Shown: positions 1 to 9,064 of the stretch, one piece after another
Numbering within the stretch: the first letter of the stretch is position 1
Layout: each line of letters begins with the position of its first letter
Origin: Flavobacteriaceae bacterium
GTDB taxonomy: Bacteria > Bacteroidota > Bacteroidia > Flavobacteriales > Flavobacteriaceae
Direction of reading: 5' to 3'
Length of the DNA stretch: 36,071 bases
NCBI GenBank assembly: GCA_947457105.1
Contig: CANGUP010000013.1
Location: forward strand, 1 to 36,071
Translations under genes and position numbers: made by a program
Notes under the pieces: model-generated
Told to the model about the DNA's origin: nothing
The model's input: the letters and a program-made list of their open reading frames with translations, nothing else
Database searches by the model: none

Positions 1-24
1 ACGTTATTTTTTTATTAAAATACT

Positions 25-657
25 ATGAAAAATTTAATTCTATTAGTCTTTTTGGTTCCTTTATTTTGTAATGCAAAATTTTATTCAGGAACAGTTACTA
101 TGAATGATAATTCCTTAAAAAAAGGATTTATCGAAATACCTGAATTTCCTGATGATACTAAATTAAAGTATCGAATAGAAGAAAAAGGAAAAACAGAAAA
201 ATTGGAAATAAATTCAGTTAAAGGATTTGAAATCACCAATGATAAAAACGAAACAATCAAATTTATTCCAATTTACACTGCCTACCAAGGAAGTAATAAG
301 TTAAACATTGATAAAAAAAAATCTTGGGCAAGTATTGTTAAGGAAGGTAAAATTAATTTATATAGAACATACACTTCAGGAACTTCAGGCACAATGGGAG
401 TGCCAGGATCTGGTAGTTCAGGTGGTTTTACATATTACATAAATAGGCCAAATGATGAATATATAATTTACATTGATGAAAGTGATGGAGGAGGTCTTAA
501 TTTTTGCGGTAATTGTTTTACTCAATTAAAAAAAACGCTTGCAAAAATTTTCGAAAATGATTGTCCGAAATTAGCTGATTTAGTTGACAAACAAGACTTA
601 AAGAAAAATGGTTATGTTCGTATAGTAGAATTGTATGAACAAAATTGTGGCAACTAA
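25..657 (+). CDS. Secreted protein of unknown function
   Basis: I do not recognise a family for this 210-residue protein. It begins with a short hydrophobic signal peptide (MKNLILLVFLVPLFCNA) with a plausible cleavage after NA, so it is probably exported. The middle is rich in Lys, Glu and Ile, as in small beta-rich flavobacterial secreted proteins. Around residues 113-135 there is a flexible Gly/Ser/Thr stretch (TSGTSGTMG, then GSGSSGG). The C-terminal part has four cysteines (FCGNC, NDC, QNC near the end) that could form disulfides in the periplasm. Only 24 bases precede the start in this window, so its promoter and left neighbour cannot be judged. It lies upstream of lspA on the same strand, but the strong -7 motif in front of lspA suggests separate transcription. 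Confidence 0.7.
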   Translation: MKNLILLVFLVPLFCNAKFYSGTVTMNDNSLKKGFIEIPEFPDDTKLKYRIEEKGKTEKLEINSVKGFEITNDKNETIKFIPIYTAYQGSNKLNIDKKKSWASIVKEGKINLYRTYTSGTSGTMGVPGSGSSGGFTYYINRPNDEYIIYIDESDGGGLNFCGNCFTQLKKTLAKIFENDCPKLADLVDKQDLKKNGYVRIVELYEQNCGN

Positions 658-716
658 AATTGAAACTAAAATATTTATAACATATCATAAGAGGTTTTTT
701 TTATAGAAAATAATAC

Positions 717-724
717 TATTTTTG
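717..724 (+). promoter_or_regulatory. Bacteroidetes -7 promoter element for lspA
   Basis: TATTTTTG matches the TAnnTTTG -7 consensus of Bacteroidetes primary sigma factor promoters. It lies 18 bases before the lspA ATG. It contains the TTG at 722 that would otherwise be taken as the start codon, which argues for the ATG at 743. No convincing -33 TTG was found. Confidence 0.55.
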
Positions 725-742
725 CAACACAAAAACCAAAAA

Positions 743-1393
743 ATGAAACTTAGGCACGCAGCACTTATCATTATCCTTATTTTAATTGTAGATCAATTCT
801 CTAAAGTTTACGTAAAAACCAATTTTTACTATGGAGAACCTTATCGAGTGTTGAGTTGGTTTAATATTACTTTTATTGAAAATGAAGGAATGGCTTGGGG
901 GACAAAAATACCTGGTCAATATGGTAAATTATTTTTAACCTTATTTAGAATTCTTGCAGTTGGTGGAATTGGATATTGGCTATGGGATTCAGTTGAAAAA
1001 GAAAGATCAAAGTTTTTAATCACTGCAATTGCTTTAATTTTTGCTGGAGCTTTAGGAAATATTATAGATTCGGTTTTTTACGGAATTATGTTTGATGAAA
1101 GTACTAGATATCATTTGGCTACTTTTTTCCCTGAACAACCTTATGGAGATTGGTTTCATGGAAGAGTAGTAGATATGTTTGAATTTCCTATATGGGAAGG
1201 AAAATTGCCTACTTGGTTTCCTTTATGGGGTGGTGATGATTTCAGATTTTTTAATGCAATTTTCAATGTTGCAGATTTTGCAATTTCTGTTGGAGTTGGA
1301 ATTTTAATATTTTTTAATAAAAGAGCCTTTGCGCCAGTACAATTTCCTGATCACGTAAAGTTTTCAGATAAATTAGATGACGATGCAATCTAG
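743..1393 (+). CDS. lspA: Lipoprotein signal peptidase (signal peptidase II)
   Basis: This inner-membrane aspartyl protease cleaves the signal peptide of prolipoproteins just before the lipid-modified cysteine. The 216-residue reading from ATG 743 shows the family blocks in order: VDQFSK near residue 16, NEGMAWG near 47, GNIIDS with the first catalytic Asp (D109), and FNVADF with the second (D178). Four hydrophobic segments are visible. The protein is longer than the usual ~160 residues because of an insertion of about 45 residues between the two catalytic blocks, as in other Bacteroidetes LspA proteins. An upstream in-frame TTG at 722 is rejected because it sits inside the -7 promoter element. 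The stop codon overlaps the convergent cyclo-ligase stop by three bases (CTAG). The many lipoproteins in this window would be its substrates. Confidence 0.95.
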   Translation: MKLRHAALIIILILIVDQFSKVYVKTNFYYGEPYRVLSWFNITFIENEGMAWGTKIPGQYGKLFLTLFRILAVGGIGYWLWDSVEKERSKFLITAIALIFAGALGNIIDSVFYGIMFDESTRYHLATFFPEQPYGDWFHGRVVDMFEFPIWEGKLPTWFPLWGGDDFRFFNAIFNVADFAISVGVGILIFFNKRAFAPVQFPDHVKFSDKLDDDAI

Positions 1394-1953
1394 AAAAAAT
1401 ATATTTTATTTGGTGTAACACAACTATCCAATTGAATATCATTTTCTGAAATATCGTCAATAAGTTCCTCTGCTTCAAAGAAAGACAATCCGATTTTTAT
1501 AGTTTCTGGTTTGCATTCTGATAAAAATTTATCGTAAAATCCTTTGCCATAACCAACTCGATTTCCTTTTAAATCAAAAGCTAAAAGCGGAACAAAAACT
1601 ACATCAATTTTAGTTACAGGAACCTCTAAACCATAAACTGGTTCTGGAATATTATATTCGTTTTTCTTGATTTTGGTGTTGTCAGTAAGAAGATAATGTG
1701 TCATTCCTAAAGTACCAAAATCACTTTTAGAAACCACAATTTCTTTATCTTTTCCTGCTAAAATTTGAAGAATAAATTCAGTATCGATTTCCTTTTGTTC
1801 TTCAATTGACAGGAATAAATGATAATAGATTTTATCCCAAATATCCAACCGCAATAATCGATTAGCAATAGCCAAACTTTTATCTTCAATTGCTTCTGGA
1901 GTTAAACTTTGTCTTAAATCTTTATACTTTTTTCTTAAATTTTTTTTTAACAT
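1390..1953 (-). CDS. fau: 5-formyltetrahydrofolate cyclo-ligase
   Basis: The enzyme uses ATP to convert 5-formyltetrahydrofolate into 5,10-methenyltetrahydrofolate, returning a storage or inhibitory folate to the one-carbon pool. The 187-residue length is normal for the family. The N-terminus has the basic start KKNLRKKYKDLRQSL. The diagnostic block near residues 124-143 reads PLLAFDLKGNRVGYGKGFYD, the substrate and nucleotide loop of this family, and the C-terminus has the usual D.CVTP element. It is convergent with lspA, and the two stop codons share the palindrome CTAG. It is divergent from uvrC across about 150 bases. Confidence 0.93.
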   Translation of the reverse strand: MLKKNLRKKYKDLRQSLTPEAIEDKSLAIANRLLRLDIWDKIYYHLFLSIEEQKEIDTEFILQILAGKDKEIVVSKSDFGTLGMTHYLLTDNTKIKKNEYNIPEPVYGLEVPVTKIDVVFVPLLAFDLKGNRVGYGKGFYDKFLSECKPETIKIGLSFFEAEELIDDISENDIQLDSCVTPNKIYFF

Positions 1954-1976
1954 GAGGTAAAAGTAAAAAAATACAA

Positions 1977-2008
1977 TTTGCTTTGTGAAGAATTTAAAGT
2001 TAAATTTG
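1977..2008 (+). promoter_or_regulatory. Candidate promoter for uvrC
   Basis: A TTTG at 1977-1980 and TAAATTTG at 2001-2008 are separated by 20 bases, the arrangement expected for a Bacteroidetes -33/-7 promoter. It would give a leader of roughly 90 bases before the uvrC ATG at 2105. This is a motif match only. Confidence 0.45.
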
Positions 2009-2104
2009 TTTGAAGATAATTTAAAAAATAAATAATCAGTAAAATCCGTTTAATCGGTATTCAAATACTTCATAAAATCAAAAATCGTTAATCTGTAATC
2101 ATAA

Positions 2105-3898
2105 ATGATACTTCCTTCTTTAGAACTTCAAATACAATCACTTCCCGATAATCCCGGAGTGTATCAGTATTACGATAAAGAGGATAAAATTCTATACGTA
2201 GGAAAAGCCAAAAATCTCAAAAAACGCGTTTCTTCCTATTTCAACAAAGTTCACGATAACGGAAAGACAAATGTGCTAGTTCGCAAAATTGTAACTATAA
2301 AACATATTGTAGTTTCGTCTGAACAAGATGCGCTTTTATTGGAGAATAATTTGATTAAAAAGCTTCAACCGAGATACAATGTCCTATTGCGAGATGACAA
2401 AACCTATCCATGGATTTGTATCAAGAAAGAATCATTTCCAAGGATTTTTCCAACTAGAAGAATGATAAAAGATGGTTCTGAATATTTTGGACCATACACT
2501 AATTTCAAAACGGTAAATACGATTTTGGATTTAGTAAAAGAGTTGTATCCATTGCGAACTTGTAACTTTGATTTGTCATCACAAAATATCGATAAAGGCA
2601 AATTTAAAGTTTGTTTAGAATTCCATATTGGAAATTGTAAAGGCGGATGCGAAGGACACGAAACGGCCGAACATTATCAAATTCAAGTCAACGCTATTCG
2701 TGAAATATTGAAAGGAAATTTCAAAGAAAGTTTGAAGGATTTCAAATCCAAAATGCAAGAATTTGCAGCCAACATGCAATTTGAAGAAGCACAAAAGATC
2801 AAAGAAAAAATCGAAGTTCTCGAAAATTATCAATCGCGTTCAACAGTTCTAAATCCGAAAATTTCTAATATCGATGTGTTTTCAATTGTTTCCGATGAAA
2901 CTATGGCTTATGTCAACTTTTTGCAAATCGCTCATGGCGCCATCATTCGTTCGCATACTTTAGAATTAAAGAAAAAATTAGACGAAACCGACCAAGAACT
3001 TTTAGAGTTAGCAGTTGTCGAACTTCGTGAGCGTTTTCATTTAACTTCTAAAGAAATTGTTTTGCCTTTTGCCTTGAATTTGGGCGAAAATGTAAAAATT
3101 ACCGTTCCACAACTCGGCGACAAAAAGCATATTTTAGAATTGTCGGAAAGAAATGCCAAATATTACCGTTTAGATCAATTAAAACAAATTCAAATTGTAG
3201 ATCCAGAACGTCACACCAATAGAATTATGGCGCAAATGCAAAAAGATTTACGTCTTTCTGTTGAACCGCGTCATATAGAATGTTTTGATAATTCAAACAT
3301 TCAAGGAACCAATCCTGTAGCAGCTTGCGTAGTTTTTAAAGACGGAAAGCCATCCAAAAAAGATTATCGACATTTCAATATTAAAACCGTCGAAGGACCT
3401 AATGATTTTGCCTCAATGGAAGAAGTCGTTTACCGAAGATATAAACGTCTTTTAGACGAAAATCAACCTTTGCCACAACTAATCATCATCGACGGTGGAA
3501 AAGGACAACTTTCATCAGCATTAAAAAGTATCGATGATTTAGGTTTACGTGGAAAAATTGCCATCATTGGAATTGCAAAACGTCTCGAAGAGCTTTTCTA
3601 TCCAGGCGATTCGGTTCCATTATATCTCGATAAAAAATCGGAAACACTCAAACTTATTCAGTTTTTACGTAACGAAGCACACCGATTCGGAATCACATTT
3701 CATCGTGATAAACGAAGTAAATCGGCATTAGATTCATCCATAGAAACTATTCCTGGAATAGGTGAAAAAACTATGCTCACATTGATTAAACATTTCAAAA
3801 GTGTTAAAAGATTGAAATTAGCTTCAGAAAAAGAAATTTCTGACGTGGTTGGTGTATTTAAATCCAAAAAAATTATCGAATTTTACAAAAAAGAATAA
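2105..3898 (+). CDS. uvrC: UvrABC excinuclease subunit C
   Basis: UvrC makes the two incisions on either side of a DNA lesion in nucleotide excision repair, after UvrA/UvrB loading. The 597-residue protein is complete. It has an N-terminal GIY-YIG nuclease for the 3' cut (GVYQYY near 18, YVGKAKNLKKR near 31-41, LLENNLIKKLQPRYN near 78-92). Four cysteines follow (C153, C170, C178, C182) at the position of the 4Fe-4S site known in this family. A UVR domain that binds UvrB lies at about 208-243. The RNase H-like endonuclease for the 5' cut has likely acidic and His residues D395, D463 and H526. A helix-hairpin-helix (IPGIGEKT, then VVGVF) closes the protein. The patatin gene follows at 20 bases and may be cotranscribed. 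Confidence 0.97.
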   Translation: MILPSLELQIQSLPDNPGVYQYYDKEDKILYVGKAKNLKKRVSSYFNKVHDNGKTNVLVRKIVTIKHIVVSSEQDALLLENNLIKKLQPRYNVLLRDDKTYPWICIKKESFPRIFPTRRMIKDGSEYFGPYTNFKTVNTILDLVKELYPLRTCNFDLSSQNIDKGKFKVCLEFHIGNCKGGCEGHETAEHYQIQVNAIREILKGNFKESLKDFKSKMQEFAANMQFEEAQKIKEKIEVLENYQSRSTVLNPKISNIDVFSIVSDETMAYVNFLQIAHGAIIRSHTLELKKKLDETDQELLELAVVELRERFHLTSKEIVLPFALNLGENVKITVPQLGDKKHILELSERNAKYYRLDQLKQIQIVDPERHTNRIMAQMQKDLRLSVEPRHIECFDNSNIQGTNPVAACVVFKDGKPSKKDYRHFNIKTVEGPNDFASMEEVVYRRYKRLLDENQPLPQLIIIDGGKGQLSSALKSIDDLGLRGKIAIIGIAKRLEELFYPGDSVPLYLDKKSETLKLIQFLRNEAHRFGITFHRDKRSKSALDSSIETIPGIGEKTMLTLIKHFKSVKRLKLASEKEISDVVGVFKSKKIIEFYKKE

Positions 3899-3918
3899 GT
3901 TTTTCAAATTTTGAGAAA

Positions 3919-6171
3919 ATGATTAATCAAAAATTTAAATCTAGAATTATTTATAGAAAGGTAATCGCACTTTCTCTATTTTCTATTTTCTACTTTCTAT
4001 TATCTCAAAATTGTTATTCACAAGACACCATTCAAAGAAAAAAAATAGGTTTGGTCTTAACCGGTGGTGGAGCAAAAGGATTTGCCCATATTGGAGTTTT
4101 AAAAGTTTTAGAAAATGCAGGAGTTAAAATAGATTATATTGGAGGAACAAGTATGGGCGCCGTAGTTGGAGGATTATATTCCACAGGATATAGCGCCATG
4201 CAAATAGATTCCATCTTTCAAAATACAAATTTTGATGAACTTTTAAAAGATTACATACCAAGATCTTCAAAAAGTTTTTATGAAAAGCATAACGACGAGC
4301 TTTACGCGATTTCATTACCATTCAATAAATTTAGTTTGGGAGTTCCAATAGCACTTTCAAAAGGAATGTATAATTATAATTTACTCACAAAACTCACCCA
4401 TTCTGTAAGGCATATTAGAGATTTTAATAAACTTCCAATTCCTTTTTTATGCATTGCAACCGATATAGAAACCGGCGAACAATTAATATTAAATAAAGGA
4501 TATTTACCTCAAGCACTTTTAGCGAGTTCGGCTTTTCCAACGTTGTTTTCTCCTATAGAAATAGATGGGGAAATGTTAATAGATGGTGGAGTAACTAATA
4601 ATTACCCTATTGATGAAGTAAAAAAAATGGGAGCTGATATCATTATTGGTGTTGACGTTCAGGACGGATTAAAGGGAAGAAATTCATTGAAAGAAGCTAC
4701 AAAGATTTTGGTTCAAATTTCAAATCTTCAGATGATTGAAGGTATGAAAGAGAAGATAAAAAAGACAGATATCTACATAAAACCTGATATTAAAGACTAT
4801 ACGGTAATATCATTTGACAAGGGTAAAGAAATCATTCAAAAAGGAGAAGATGCGGCATTAAAGGTATTTGATGAATTAAAAAAGTTGAGTTCAGAAACAA
4901 GATATTATAAAATTCAGAAACTAAATGTTACTAGAGATAGTTTAGATGTAAAGAAAATAACAATTAATACACTTAAAGATTATACACATGCCTATGTAAT
5001 TGGGAAACTTGGTTTTAAAAAAGGAAGTAAAATTAGTTACGATCTGTTAAAAAAAGGAATCAACACTCTTGATGCAACAGGAAATTTTAGCGCTATTAAT
5101 TACCAAATTAATGAATTAACAAACGGCGATGACATTAATTTAAATCTAATTGAGAACAAGAATAAAACGTTTTTAAAATTCGGATTACATTATGATGATT
5201 TATACAAAAGTGCAGTTTTAGTTAATCTAACACAGAAAAAACTATTTTTAAGGAACGATGTTTTAGCAATAGATTTTGGACTTGGAGACAATTTCAGATA
5301 TAACCTTAACTATTATATTGATAATGGATTTTATTTTAGTTTTGGTTTTAAATCTCAATTTAGTCAATTCAATAAAAATGTTTTAACAGACTTTAATAAT
5401 GGAAATCTCTTTTCACAATATGGAATAAATTCTCTAAATATAGATTTTTCTGATATAACAAATCAAGTCTATGTTCAAACAATTTTTGCTCAAAAGTTTT
5501 TAATTGGAGCCGGAGTAGAATTAAAACATTTAAGAATTAGGTCAAAAACATTAGAAAGTAATAATACAATTTTTGAAAATAGTAATTATTCAAGTGCATT
5601 TAGTTACTTAAAATATGATTCATTTGACAATAAATTTTTCCCTAAAAAAGGATGGTTTTTTAATGGAGATTTACAATCCTATTTGTATTCTAGTAATTAT
5701 ACAAATCAATTTAATAGATTTTCGATTTTAAAAGGAGAAGCAGGTATTACAAGAACTTTTTATAAAATATTTAATTTAAGACTACAATCTGAAGCAGGTT
5801 TCTCTTTTGGAGAAGATAGTGTTCATTTCTTAGATTTTGTTTTAGGTGGTTACGGATTTAATACAATAAACAATTTTAGACACTTTTATGGCTATGATTT
5901 TTTAAGCATCTCATCAGATAGTTATATTAAATCATTAGCCACAATTGATGTAGAGTTCTTAAAGAAAAATCACATTAATTTTTCTGCAAACTATGCCAAT
6001 GTTGAAAATAAATTATTCAGTTCAGTTAATTGGCTTTCAACACCAAGATACTCTGGATATGCATTTGGATATGGACTTGAAACCGTTTTAGGGCCAATTG
6101 AAATTAAATATTCTTGGTCACCAGAATTACCCAAGGGATTTACTTGGATTAATGTAGGATTTTGGTTTTAA
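3919..6171 (+). CDS. Patatin-like phospholipase fused to an outer-membrane beta-barrel (type Vd-like)
   Basis: A signal peptide (hydrophobic residues about 14-30, cleavage near NCYSQ) precedes a patatin domain at about 42-240. Its oxyanion loop GGGAKG is at 49-54, the nucleophile motif GGTSMG has Ser78, and the IDGG motif has Asp222, giving a complete Ser/Asp dyad. A linker that may hold a single POTRA-like unit (about 335-400) follows. The C-terminal 350 residues are rich in alternating aromatic strands, contain a D15/BamA-type FFPKKGWFF block near 573-581, and end in Phe. By family knowledge this is the architecture of type Vd autotransporters such as PlpD and FplA, which place a phospholipase A at the outer membrane. 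Whether the patatin is released is unknown. Its substrate is probably a phospholipid. Confidence 0.9.
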   Translation: MINQKFKSRIIYRKVIALSLFSIFYFLLSQNCYSQDTIQRKKIGLVLTGGGAKGFAHIGVLKVLENAGVKIDYIGGTSMGAVVGGLYSTGYSAMQIDSIFQNTNFDELLKDYIPRSSKSFYEKHNDELYAISLPFNKFSLGVPIALSKGMYNYNLLTKLTHSVRHIRDFNKLPIPFLCIATDIETGEQLILNKGYLPQALLASSAFPTLFSPIEIDGEMLIDGGVTNNYPIDEVKKMGADIIIGVDVQDGLKGRNSLKEATKILVQISNLQMIEGMKEKIKKTDIYIKPDIKDYTVISFDKGKEIIQKGEDAALKVFDELKKLSSETRYYKIQKLNVTRDSLDVKKITINTLKDYTHAYVIGKLGFKKGSKISYDLLKKGINTLDATGNFSAINYQINELTNGDDINLNLIENKNKTFLKFGLHYDDLYKSAVLVNLTQKKLFLRNDVLAIDFGLGDNFRYNLNYYIDNGFYFSFGFKSQFSQFNKNVLTDFNNGNLFSQYGINSLNIDFSDITNQVYVQTIFAQKFLIGAGVELKHLRIRSKTLESNNTIFENSNYSSAFSYLKYDSFDNKFFPKKGWFFNGDLQSYLYSSNYTNQFNRFSILKGEAGITRTFYKIFNLRLQSEAGFSFGEDSVHFLDFVLGGYGFNTINNFRHFYGYDFLSISSDSYIKSLATIDVEFLKKNHINFSANYANVENKLFSSVNWLSTPRYSGYAFGYGLETVLGPIEIKYSWSPELPKGFTWINVGFWF

Positions 6172-6215
6172 ACCTATAAATTTTCTATATTCGTAAAATT
6201 ATTAAACAAAAAAAG

Positions 6216-6223
6216 TATATTTG
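6216..6223 (+). promoter_or_regulatory. -7 promoter element before the permease gene
   Basis: TATATTTG fits TAnnTTTG exactly and lies 27 bases before the permease ATG. The expected -33 position has only TTCG, so the match is one-sided. Confidence 0.5.
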
Positions 6224-6249
6224 AACACAATAAACTAAAAAACTAAATT

Positions 6250-7719
6250 ATGTCTATTTGGAGAGTTAAACCCGTATCTGCTTTTGAAGCCGATATGAAA
6301 AAGAGTGAATTAAAGAAAGTTTTAGGAAAATGGAGCCTTACGGCAATAGGTGTAGGAGCTATAATTGGTGGTGGAATCTTTGTATTAACAGGAACAGGAG
6401 CTTATTATCATGCAGGTCCAGCTTTAGCATTATCTTTTATTATTGCAGGAGTTGCTTGTGTTTTTGCTGCTCTTTGTTATTCTGAATTTGCCTCTATTTT
6501 ACCAGTTGAAGGTTCAGCTTATGCTTATGCTTATGGAACAATTGGTGAAATTTTCGCATGGATTATAGGATGGGGTTTAATATTAGAATACGCAATGGGA
6601 TCTATGACTGTAGCTGTATCTTGGTCAGGCTATTTCAATAAATTATTAAAAATGTTTGGAATAAAGCTTCCTGAATGGTTAACCACTGACCCAAGTAGTT
6701 ACACAGGAGAAGGTTTTTCAATGAATTTACCAGCTTTTTTAATAGTACTTTTTGTTATTTCAATTTTAATTAAAGGAACACAAAGCGCTGCCAAAGCGAA
6801 TAACTTGATTGTTATCATGAAGGTATCTGCAATCATATTCGTTATAATTGCAGGAGCTTTTTTTATCAATCCAGAAAATTGGTCTCCATTTATTCCAGAT
6901 GCCACTCAAATTATAGATAAGAATACTACCCATGAAGCATATGGATTTGGAGGTATTGTATCAGGTGCTGCTGCAATTTTCTTTGCTTACGTAGGTTTTG
7001 ATGCTGTTTCGACACAAGCAGGTGAAGCAAAGAATCCAAAGAAAGATGTCCCTTTTGCAATTATAGCTTCTTTATTAATTTGTACATTGTTATATATTTT
7101 AGTTTCACTTGTACTAACTGGTATGATGAACTATAAAGATTTTAATCCACTTGGGAAATATCCAGATGCAATAAAAGCTCCTGTAGCTTATGCTTTTGAT
7201 ATAGCAGGACAAGCTTGGGCTGGTTACATTATAACAATTGCAGCAACAGTTGGTTTAATATCGGTGTTAATGGTAATGATTATGGGACAATCAAGAATTT
7301 TTCTTGGCATGTCAAAAGATGGTCTAATTCCTCAAGTATTTTCTAAAGTCAATCCTATTTCAGGAACACCTAAAACTAATCTTATGATTTTAGGCGCGGT
7401 TATAGCAACAGTAGCTGCTTTTACGCCAATAAACAAGTTAGCAGATATGACGAGTTTCGGAACCTTGTTTGCCTTTACAATGGTATGTGTAGCTGTTTGG
7501 ATGTTAAGAATTAAGCAACCAAATATAGAAAGAACTTTTAAGGTTCCTGCATTGCCTGTGATAGCAATATGTGGTATTTGTATTAATACTTATTTAATGA
7601 TTAATCTTAGTAAGGATGCGCAATTATTATCTTTAGGATGGTTATTAATAGGTGTAATTGTTTATTTCCTATACGGTAAAAGAAATGCAAAACTTGGAAA
7701 ACAAGAAAATGTAGAATAA
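6250..7719 (+). CDS. APC-superfamily amino acid permease
   Basis: A 489-residue inner-membrane transporter with about 12 hydrophobic segments. The first segment carries the unwound-helix motif GVGAIIGGGIFVLTG (about residues 35-49), which binds the amino-acid backbone in the amino acid-polyamine-organocation superfamily. Other family features are a conserved Glu in the CYSEFAS block and FFAYVGFDAVSTQAGEAKNPKKD near 240-262, typical of YfnA/CAT-like permeases. Substrate specificity cannot be read from the sequence. The gene has its own promoter motif and a strong terminator. It sits immediately before the tyrosine catabolism operon, so uptake of an aromatic amino acid is possible but only inferred from position. 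Confidence 0.92.
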   Translation: MSIWRVKPVSAFEADMKKSELKKVLGKWSLTAIGVGAIIGGGIFVLTGTGAYYHAGPALALSFIIAGVACVFAALCYSEFASILPVEGSAYAYAYGTIGEIFAWIIGWGLILEYAMGSMTVAVSWSGYFNKLLKMFGIKLPEWLTTDPSSYTGEGFSMNLPAFLIVLFVISILIKGTQSAAKANNLIVIMKVSAIIFVIIAGAFFINPENWSPFIPDATQIIDKNTTHEAYGFGGIVSGAAAIFFAYVGFDAVSTQAGEAKNPKKDVPFAIIASLLICTLLYILVSLVLTGMMNYKDFNPLGKYPDAIKAPVAYAFDIAGQAWAGYIITIAATVGLISVLMVMIMGQSRIFLGMSKDGLIPQVFSKVNPISGTPKTNLMILGAVIATVAAFTPINKLADMTSFGTLFAFTMVCVAVWMLRIKQPNIERTFKVPALPVIAICGICINTYLMINLSKDAQLLSLGWLLIGVIVYFLYGKRNAKLGKQENVE

Positions 7720-7750
7720 AAAAAAGCCACTTTTTAGTGGCTTTTTTTTT
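7719..7750 (+). terminator. Rho-independent terminator after the permease gene
   Basis: AAGCCACT / AGTGGCTT form a perfect stem around a TTTT loop (core 7724-7743), flanked by an A-run and a run of T. The A-run makes it potentially active in both directions. Confidence 0.9.
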
Positions 7751-7858
7751 ATTTTTTCCGATATTTGTTAAATGAAAAAATGGGACAACTTATTAATCCA
7801 TTTAAAATTCCTCATCAAGAGAAATCCTGAGTGAGAGAAATTCTTTTTGAGTGTTAAC

Positions 7859-7875
7859 GAAAGTTATAAACTTTC
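7859..7875. promoter_or_regulatory. Inverted repeat upstream of hmgA (possible operator)
   Basis: GAAAGTT and AACTTTC form a perfect 7-base inverted repeat around ATA, ending 28 bases before the hmgA start. It could be a regulator site or a small leader hairpin for the tyrosine catabolism operon. No regulator gene is adjacent, and I saw no exact TAnnTTTG element in the 150-base leader. Confidence 0.3.
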
Positions 7876-7903
7876 CTACTTTAAACTTTAAAACAAAAAG
7901 AAC

Positions 7904-9058
7904 ATGCCATTTTATCACAAACTTGGAAATATCCCACCTAAACGTCATACACAATTCCGTAAACCAAATGGCGATTTGTATTATGAACAGCTTTTTGGAA
8001 CCGTTGGTTTCGAAGGAATGTCAACCAATTCCTATCACGAGCAACGACCAACACAAGTAAAAGAAATTCGTTCTCAATATAGTGTTGCGCCAACTATTGC
8101 TAAGTCAAACAATATCCAATCTTATAAATTAAGAGGTTTTGAAATTACGCCACAAGACGACTTTTTAGAAAGTCGAAAAATTGTATTGACCAATTCCGAT
8201 TGTCATATAGTTCTTGCAGCTCCAAGAAAATCAACAACCGATTATTTTTATAAAAACACCGATTCCGATGAAATGATTTTCATCCATCAAGGATCAGGAA
8301 AACTAAGAACCATTTATGGTAATTTAGATTTTAAATATGGTGATTACCTTATTATTCCAAGAGGGATTATCTACAAAATAGATTTTGATACCGAAGAAAA
8401 TAGATTGTTTATTGTGGAATCACACTCTCCAATTTACACACCAAAACAATACAGAAATTGGTTTGGACAATTATTAGAACATTCACCATATTGCGAAAGA
8501 GATATTCGTCGTCCTTATGAATTAGAAACCAATAATGAAGTTGGAGATTTCATAATCAAAGTAAAAAAGAAAGATGAAATTTTTGAAATGGTGTATGCCA
8601 CACATCCTTTCGACGTAATTGGTTACGATGGTTTTAATTATCCTTATGCACTTTCTATTCATGATTTTGAACCCATTACAGGACGCATTCATCAACCGCC
8701 ACCAGTGCATCAAACTTTTGAAACAAAAACATTCGTAGTTTGCTCATTTGTACCAAGATTATATGATTATCATCCACTTTCTATTCCTGCGCCATATAAT
8801 CATAGCAATATAGATTCTGACGAGGTTTTGTATTATGTTGACGGTGATTTTATGAGTAGAAATGACGTAAAACCCGGATACATATCGCTACATCCAGCAG
8901 GAATTCCGCACGGACCACACCCAGGTGCAGCAGAAAGAAGTATCGGAAAAAAAGAAACACTAGAGTTAGCCGTTATGGTCGATACTTTTAAACCTTTAAT
9001 GGTAACTGATGAAGCAATGAAAATTGCAGACGACAAGTATTTTCAATCTTGGTTATAA
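7904..9058 (+). CDS. hmgA: Homogentisate 1,2-dioxygenase
   Basis: This cytoplasmic Fe(II) enzyme opens the ring of homogentisate to maleylacetoacetate in tyrosine and phenylalanine degradation. The 384-residue protein has the N-terminal signature MPFYHKLGNIPPKRHTQF and a cupin-type fold. Likely iron ligands are His300, Glu307 (YNHSNIDSDEVLYY) and His336 (HPAGIPHGPHPGA), by analogy with the human H335/E341/H371 set. The His-Glu spacing is one residue longer than in the human enzyme. The small membrane protein gene follows after 6 bases and hppD, the preceding enzyme of the same pathway, 6 bases after that, so all three are almost certainly one operon. Maleylacetoacetate isomerase and fumarylacetoacetase are not in the window. 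Confidence 0.96.
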   Translation: MPFYHKLGNIPPKRHTQFRKPNGDLYYEQLFGTVGFEGMSTNSYHEQRPTQVKEIRSQYSVAPTIAKSNNIQSYKLRGFEITPQDDFLESRKIVLTNSDCHIVLAAPRKSTTDYFYKNTDSDEMIFIHQGSGKLRTIYGNLDFKYGDYLIIPRGIIYKIDFDTEENRLFIVESHSPIYTPKQYRNWFGQLLEHSPYCERDIRRPYELETNNEVGDFIIKVKKKDEIFEMVYATHPFDVIGYDGFNYPYALSIHDFEPITGRIHQPPPVHQTFETKTFVVCSFVPRLYDYHPLSIPAPYNHSNIDSDEVLYYVDGDFMSRNDVKPGYISLHPAGIPHGPHPGAAERSIGKKETLELAVMVDTFKPLMVTDEAMKIADDKYFQSWL

Positions 9059-9064
9059 TAATCT

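Noticed and set aside
722..742. TTG start that would add seven residues to LspA.
   Set aside because: The TTG is the end of a TATTTTTG promoter element, and the added residues are not part of the conserved LspA N-terminus.
7808..7850. CTCATCAAGAGAAATC before hmgA resembles the first strand of a SAM-I riboswitch.
   Set aside because: The rest of the SAM-I core (GGAGGGA, GGCCC, GAAACC-type elements) is absent, and the downstream gene is not in methionine metabolism.
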